Notes under the pieces: generated by a model
Told to the model about the DNA's origin: nothing
The model's database searches: none
The model's input: only the letters and a program-made list of their open reading frames with translations
Assembly: GCA_029204225.1 (NCBI GenBank)
Contig: CM055095.1
Location: 73,950,501-74,014,500 of the forward strand
Reading direction: 5' to 3'
DNA from: Diphasiastrum complanatum
Taxonomy: Eukaryota; Streptophyta; Lycopodiopsida; Lycopodiales; Lycopodiaceae
Length of the DNA: 64,000 nucleotides
Translations under genes and position numbers: made by a program
Part shown: in pieces, positions 59,105 through 64,000 of the stretch
How the letters are laid out: each line of letters begins with the position of its first letter
Numbering within the stretch: position 1 is the stretch's first letter

Positions 59105-60377
59105 TCAATTGGTGACGACGAACACAACTTTTCCAGGTACATTAGGCACAACGGTAGACAGATCCTCGAGCTCAACTAGTTCACCTTCCGGAATTAGGGA
59201 ATCCTTCCTACTAAGTCGTTCTTTTAAACGACTTACATGGAAAACAGGATGAACCCCAACCCCAATCGGAAGATCTAGCTGATAAGCGACCGGGTTAATT
59301 TTCTTTAGAACCTTATAAGGTCCGCTATATCGAGGAGATAGCTTATGGCATTTTCCTGTCCGAAGTACCTTCGAATCCTTAGGGATTTTAAGATACACCC
59401 AGGTTCCGACCTCAATATCCCGAGGTGAACCAATACGGTTAGCATAAAACTAAGCTCTATCCTGAGCGGTTTTCATGCTTTCTTTGGCCACTAGCAACAT
59501 TTCTTGCATATCTTGTAGGAAATCTACTGCAGCTTGCACCTTGAGACCTTTCAGTCCGACCGAAACTGGAGAACGCACGCGGCTTCAAGCCATACATCAG
59601 CATAAAAGGACTGAATCCGGTGGCAGAATGCTTAGCACTATTGTGCGCGAACTCAACCAAAGGGAGATACTTTTCCCAATCAGACTGTCGGTGAGAAACA
59701 TATGCTCTAAGCATATCTTCCAATGTCTGGTTGACACGTTCTGTCTGCCCATCAGATTCTGGGTGATCCGAAGAACTAAGACTAAGGGTTGTTTCAAGTT
59801 TTTCAAAAATTGCTTGCCAGAACTTGCCAGTGAACTTGGAGTCACGATCACTAACAATATCATTCGGCAAACCATACAATCTGAACAACTTTTCAACGAA
59901 AAGCTGGGCTAGTTCAGATGCCTTGACAATTAATTTAGTTGGTATAAATTGCGCCATCTTGGTTAGCCTGTCAACCACCACCCAAATGGCATCGTGATCA
60001 CTCCGGGTTTTAGGGAGTCCAACCACAAAATCCATTGAAATACTTTCCCATTTCTTACTGGGAATTTCCAAGGGATGAAGAAGACCCGCAACTTTGAGTC
60101 TTTCTACTTTGTTTTGCTGGCATTGTTCACAACTTTGAACATTTGCCTCCACATGACCTTTCATCTTAGGCTAGAAGAAATTCTCCCTAACAAGGTCAAG
60201 TGTCCTCTGTATGCCTGGGTGACCAGCACAAGGGTTGTCATGACACTGCTGTAGGATTTGGGCCCGCAAGTCCTCCCTATTTGGCACACAAACCTTTCCC
60301 TTTTGGAAAAGCAGGCCATTCCTTATGGAATAGTCTTCAAGTATCTTATTATTACGGGATTGCTTGGGATCTTGCAT
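59105..60377 (-). pseudogene. gypsy integrase (three broken pieces)
   Basis: Read downward: 60377-60171 holds the zinc-binding N-terminus (RAQILQQCHDNPCAGHPGIQ, with HxnH) and 60164 onward CEQCQQNKVERLK (the CxxC). The core follows: SISMDFVVGLPKTRSDHDAI (first Asp), NDIVSDRDSKFTGKFW (second Asp) and DGQTERVNQTLEDMLRAYV (Glu). After a frame change near 59600, the C-terminal GPY/F part [20 protein letters not shown] and [11 protein letters not shown] lies at 59398-59105. The style is that of chromoviruses, but no chromodomain is seen; the reading ends at 59105. Stops separate the pieces, so it is inactive. Confidence 0.87.
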
Positions 60378-61045
60378 CCGAGGTCATCACTAGATCTAGA
60401 ATTTCCCGTCAGGACATCTAGCCAGATGCGATCCAAAAACCTATTGGTTGGACAAAGATCCTGTAGTGAAAGATACAAATCAGATTGGATCTCAACAAAG
60501 AATAACTGATTAATCTCTCAAATCCGACTCAAGGCATCGGCAACACAGTTCGACATACCTTTACGATACTTAATGTCGAACACAAACTCGTGAATGAGTT
60601 CCAACCATCTAGCCTTATGGCCACGAAGGTCCTTGGCATCACAAATATACTTAAGGGATTCGTGATCAGTCATTACCGTAAATCTGGCACCATAAAGATA
60701 ATGCCTCCAAATTTTTAACGCGTGAATGACTGCAAAAAGCTCCTTCTCATAGGTAGTCTGAGCAGGATCCAGCTTCTTGCTTTCAAAAGCCACTGGTCAC
60801 CGTCCTGATAAAGGACCGCTCCAACAACAAAGTCGCTAGCAACCACAAAGGGTCGGTTAGGATCGACAGTGTAAAATTGGAGCCGTAGAAACACAGTGCT
60901 TGAGAGTCTCAAAACTCTCATTCGTTTCATCCGTTCATGTTATCAATGGACTTCTTCTGCGGCTACATTTTTTCTTCACCCCCTTAAGAATGTTCGTCAA
61001 GGGCAATGCTATTAAGGCATAGTCCAAAATGAATCTGTGAAAGAA
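60378..61045 (-). pseudogene. gypsy RNase H
   Basis: Reads PNRPFVVASDFVVGAVLYQD (60930 down) and, in another frame, ESKKLDPAQTTYEKELFAVI, HALKIWRHYLYG and FTVMTDHESLKYI, ending GMSNCVADALSRI at 60518. This is the RNase H of Ty3/gypsy pol, continuing from the reverse transcriptase at 61046 after a stop at SFLGFT. Frame changes near 60780 and 60930. Confidence 0.87.
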
Positions 61046-61819
61046 TCACGTGAAGCCCAAAAAGGATTTCACATCACTAATTGTCAAAGGTCTCGGCCAT
61101 TCTCGCACCTTATGGGCTTTGTCATAATCGATTTCAAGACCTTTATCCGATATGACATGGCCTAGGTATTTGAGTTTAGTCTGAAAGAACTCACATTTCG
61201 ACTCCTTAGCAAAGAGCTTTTCTTGCCTTAGAAGATCTAAGACAATACGAAGATGCTCTTCATGCTCCTCAAGGGTCCGACTATAAATTAATATGTCGTC
61301 CAAATACACCACCACAAACTTTCCCAGATAGGGACGAAGAATATCGTTCATCATCTGCTGGAAAGTGGCAGGCGCATTCGTGAGTCCAAAAGGTAACACT
61401 AAAAACTCATAATAGCCATATCTGGATCGAAATCCAGTCTTAGCAACATCTTCGTATCTAATCCTTATCTGATGGTAACCTGATCTAAGCATGAGAGCAG
61501 AAGCGATCTTCGTACTATCAGGCGCATCGTGCATGGAAAAATGACTATTCCATCGATCTAGCCATGACAATACCACATCGAGAAGTCGGTCTTTCTTTTC
61601 ACCCGAAAATTCTGGATTAAACATTGGATATGCGCCAATGGACCGCGAGTGTGTCATAGAATGCCACTCTTGCTCGGCCACGGCATGTTTGGCCTGCATT
61701 TCTAAAATTTGGTTTTGCAGCAAATTTAGGGCCTGTACAAGTTGGTTAGTGTCTACATCAGGAGGAGGAGGAGGAGGAGGTGAAGACGGTCCTTCACTCG
61801 AGGGCATAGCAGGGTCCAT
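61046..61819 (-). CDS. gypsy gag N-terminus fused in frame to reverse transcriptase
   Basis: One uninterrupted reading of 257 codons from the ATG at 61819. Residues 1-111 are gag-like: a Pro-rich head, a predicted helix NQLVQALNLLQNQILEMQAK, and FNPEFSGEKKDRLLDVVLSW. From about residue 112 it is reverse transcriptase: RSGYHQIRIRYEDVAKTGFR, EFLVLPFGLTNAPATFQQMM, VVYLDDILIYSR (catalytic YLDD at 172-175) and LKYLGHVISDKGLEI, stopping at SFLGFT. The rest of gag, the zinc knuckle, protease and the first RT motif are deleted at about 61490 without loss of frame. Whether it is translated is unknown; RT without its N-terminal part would not be active. Confidence 0.82.
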   Translation of the reverse strand: MDPAMPSSEGPSSPPPPPPPDVDTNQLVQALNLLQNQILEMQAKHAVAEQEWHSMTHSRSIGAYPMFNPEFSGEKKDRLLDVVLSWLDRWNSHFSMHDAPDSTKIASALMLRSGYHQIRIRYEDVAKTGFRSRYGYYEFLVLPFGLTNAPATFQQMMNDILRPYLGKFVVVYLDDILIYSRTLEEHEEHLRIVLDLLRQEKLFAKESKCEFFQTKLKYLGHVISDKGLEIDYDKAHKVREWPRPLTISDVKSFLGFT

Positions 61820-63105
61820 GGCGCTCTAAGGAAGGAGGCAAAGAAAAACTGCAAGGGCTTCGCAACAAAAGGACTTAGAGAACTTGAGACCACTACCCAA
61901 GGAGACTAAGCCACAATAAGCACCTCAACGATGGAAATGGAGCCTTTACCCCCCATCCCATTTCTTTTCCTTCCAAAAAAGAAAGCCTTGCTAGGTGGCG
62001 GGCCTTATGGTCGCCACCTAGCAAGCACATGGGTCCCAAAAACAAGTGGCATCCCCTTATGGGGTCCACCTACCCTCAAATTACATGGCCACCACCCTCC
62101 CTACGCCACCTCACCCAAGGGTCACTTGGGTCATGTCCCCACCCACCTTTTGGGTCACTGCCTTGACCTCATGGCCTTATGGCCCAAAGACACACCTAAA
62201 TCTCCTCTAAGGCTTGTCGTTAGACTAAGGAGAAGGTGCTGGTACAACTGTACGTTCATGAGGAGGAGGTGGAGGAAAAAACTTCAAATTTTTTCCCAAA
62301 AAGTGAAGAAGATGGAGGATTTACCATTTTTTTTGTATGTGCAGGTGGAAGATTAAGAAGAGGCTAGGAAAGACAAGAAAGAAGGGCACACAAGTCTGTA
62401 CTTGCAGCAGGAACAGCCTGCAAGTACAGCTGTGTACTTTTATTTTATTTCCCTCCCCCCTCGTAAAACATTTTATGAAGAAACCGTGTTTCTATACGCA
62501 GAATCGCAAATTATTATTATTATATTTTTTTTTTCGGAAAAATAGTTTAGGACTAAAATTTTTTTAGGGGATCCATGGTCAAACCAGCATTTTGCCTCTC
62601 AGAAGTGCAGTAGATGGGGCACAAACAGATCTTATTTTCAATAGCTATTTGGTTGTTATTTGCTCTGGTTTTCAATAAATGCTCAGGGGGTCCGGGGCGG
62701 TAGCCCCCCAGTGGGGGGTTTGGGCGGCAACAATTATGGACTTGGCTCATTACATTCGCCGTGTCCATTCTTTTATTGTTATTATGCATAAGCAGGCCTA
62801 AGGGCCCTTTTTATTCATATACTGGCTTTGAACCCTATTTGGTTATATTTTTAGGACTTGGTCACATTGATTTGGAGTGGGGGTCCTCCTATTGGGAGGG
62901 CGCACTATTTTCCCTCCAAATCCTTTTCCCTCCCTTTTTTTGAATCCTCCATTTGATTCAGGGAGAGGGTATAAGTAGGGCAGCATTGTATTCCTTTATT
63001 CAGTTTATGATGATTACTCGTCTTTAGCCTCCTTAAGCATTCTCTTCCTGCTTTCTAGCCTAAGTCCTGCTTTCTAGCATAGCTAGTGAATCTTAGCTTG
63101 TAACT
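61820..63105. other. LTR-like sequence between two retroelements, with a hairpin
   Basis: A perfect 14-bp inverted repeat CTTGCTAGGTGGCG / CGCCACCTAGCAAG lies at 61987-62000 and 62012-62025. GGGGGTCCGGGGCGGTAGCC followed by a C-run near 62690 is a GC-rich patch of the kind seen in plant LTRs. The part ending at 63105 is probably the 5' LTR of the plus-strand element starting with the primer-binding site at 63106; its outer end was not located (perhaps about 62570). Confidence 0.4.
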
Positions 63106-63117
63106 TGGTATCAGAGC
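63106..63117 (+). other. primer-binding site of element F
   Basis: TGGTATCAGAGC, an exact match to the plant initiator tRNA-Met binding site. Confidence 0.8.
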
Positions 63118-63620
63118 ACTTTCCTGCAGATTGGTGGAGGCTGTCCAGCGCCCTACCACCCATCACTTTCATCAATTTTTCTCCGTCAACCTTCCTGCAG
63201 ATTGGTGGAGGCTGTCCAGCGCCCTACCACCCATCACTTTCATCGATTTTTATCCGTCATTTTTGCAGATTGGTGGTGGCTGTCCAACGCCCTACTGCCC
63301 ATCACTTTCGACGATTTCTTCATCATTTTTTGCAATTTTGGTGGAGGCTGTTCAGCGCCCTGCTAACCAATCACTTTCGTCGATTTTTTCGGCAAGTTTT
63401 CATTGTTTTTGCAGATTTGGTAGCTATTGTCCAGTGCCCTACTACCGTCTCATTTTCAGTGGTTCTTTTCACCGACTTGCTGTCCGTTTCGGCTATTGAT
63501 TGGAGGCTGTTCGACACCTTACTTCAGCACCTTTTTTCAGCCTATTCTTCAGCATATTGTGGATCTTGGTAGTTGCTGCCCAGTGCCCTATTATCTTCAG
63601 CTTTTACCTCTCTTTGTTGG
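63118..63620 (+). repeat. tandem repeat array in element-F leader
   Basis: Six to seven units of about 68-75 bp, each with TGCAGATTGGTGGAGGCTGT, CCAGCGCCCTACYACC and CATCACTTTCRTCGATTTTT. The first two units are nearly identical; later ones diverge progressively. It lies between the primer-binding site and the gag start. Reading frames across it are repeat artefacts. Confidence 0.82.
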
Positions 63621-64000
63621 CACTACCGAGTGAACGACGGATCAGCACCCACCCAGGTATTGCTTGCGCCCTTTTTGCACTTCCTTTTTGCACCTACTTG
63701 CTGTCTTTTCTGCTCATATACTACTCTTTCCAGCCCCCTATTCCTGTTCATATTTGTTCGCCTCACACCCTCCTCTTTCCATTTTTCCATTTTGTTAGAA
63801 ATCTTCTACTTTCTCAGCCCCTTATTTTCTGATTATTATCCATCTTGATTGACTGTTTACGTGCCATTTTTGGTGATTTCGGAAGTTAAACTAAGTTGGG
63901 GTGACGACAAATGTCCTCTCCCTCAGGTTTTTGTCTCTTTTTTAGTCCCTATGGCGACTTCTTCATCAAAAGACCCTCCGTAGAGCTCTTTAGATGATCG
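63621..64000 (+). pseudogene. element-F leader end and gag start (cut by window edge)
   Basis: A CT-rich leader leads to ATG at about 63951, reading MATSSSKDPP then a stop and SSLDD. MATSS starts are common in copia gag. Only about 50 bases lie in the window, so the element type is not fixed. Confidence 0.4.

Noticed and set aside
63105-63848. Long overlapping frames up to 155 aa
   Set aside because: They run through a tandem repeat in a retroelement leader; the repeat length keeps frames open.

Overview
This is a window of AT-rich nuclear DNA from a flowering plant. Plant host genes with phased GT-AG introns sit among many decayed LTR retrotransposons of Ty1/copia and Ty3/gypsy type. Nothing in it looks bacterial, viral or organellar, and I do not name a species. 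No CRISPR array, rRNA or tRNA gene was seen.

Host genes. (1) 795-3707, minus strand: the first five coding exons of a cytoplasmic poly(A)-binding protein. They cover four RRMs; the C-terminal linker and MLLE domain are not seen and probably lie beyond base 1. Its upstream region at about 4.26-4.70 kb carries paired CCGTTRGAT and CACGTG-type boxes. (2) 32134-34122, plus strand: a complete five-exon bHLH transcription factor of the FBH/bHLH122-130 type, predicted at 437 aa. It has a leader intron, a 42-residue upstream ORF spanning that intron, and a promoter with the same CCGTTGGATC-type boxes. (3) 55404-56142, plus strand: the first coding exon of a GDA1/CD39 apyrase of the APY6 type with an N-terminal membrane anchor. 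Later exons are not seen, and a gypsy element lies downstream.

Mobile DNA. About 6.9-29 kb, 36.5-53 kb and 58-64 kb are layered retroelement debris. Several LTR ends could be placed to the base: copia-A (9953-10550; 22955-23574; 5'-truncated at 19836-20323), a related minus-strand LTR (15120-15667), copia-B (11876-12760 minus; 51530-52475 plus), LTR-G (6915-8161; 20833-21720, the second inside a copia element with a perfect 5-bp target duplication GTGGT), and element D (46410-47259). Two more copia bodies lie on the minus strand at 38.0-39.7 and 40.2-42.3 kb. A rearranged gypsy element occupies 59.1-61.8 kb on the minus strand, and the 5' part of another retroelement enters at 63.1 kb.

Points of most interest. 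Two copia elements in opposite orientation (15.7-18.35 kb minus, 20.3-22.95 kb plus) carry the same unrecognised coding-like module where reverse transcriptase should be. The copia-B LTR has eight TCGCGA palindromes in about 270 bp. An unidentified coding-like stretch at 47.26-48.2 kb starts exactly at the edge of an inserted LTR. The bHLH mRNA leader has a spliced upstream ORF that stays in frame. A dispersed palindromic repeat (TTCGAACC type) occurs at 35.1 and 57.95 kb. Expression and splicing are inferred from sequence alone.
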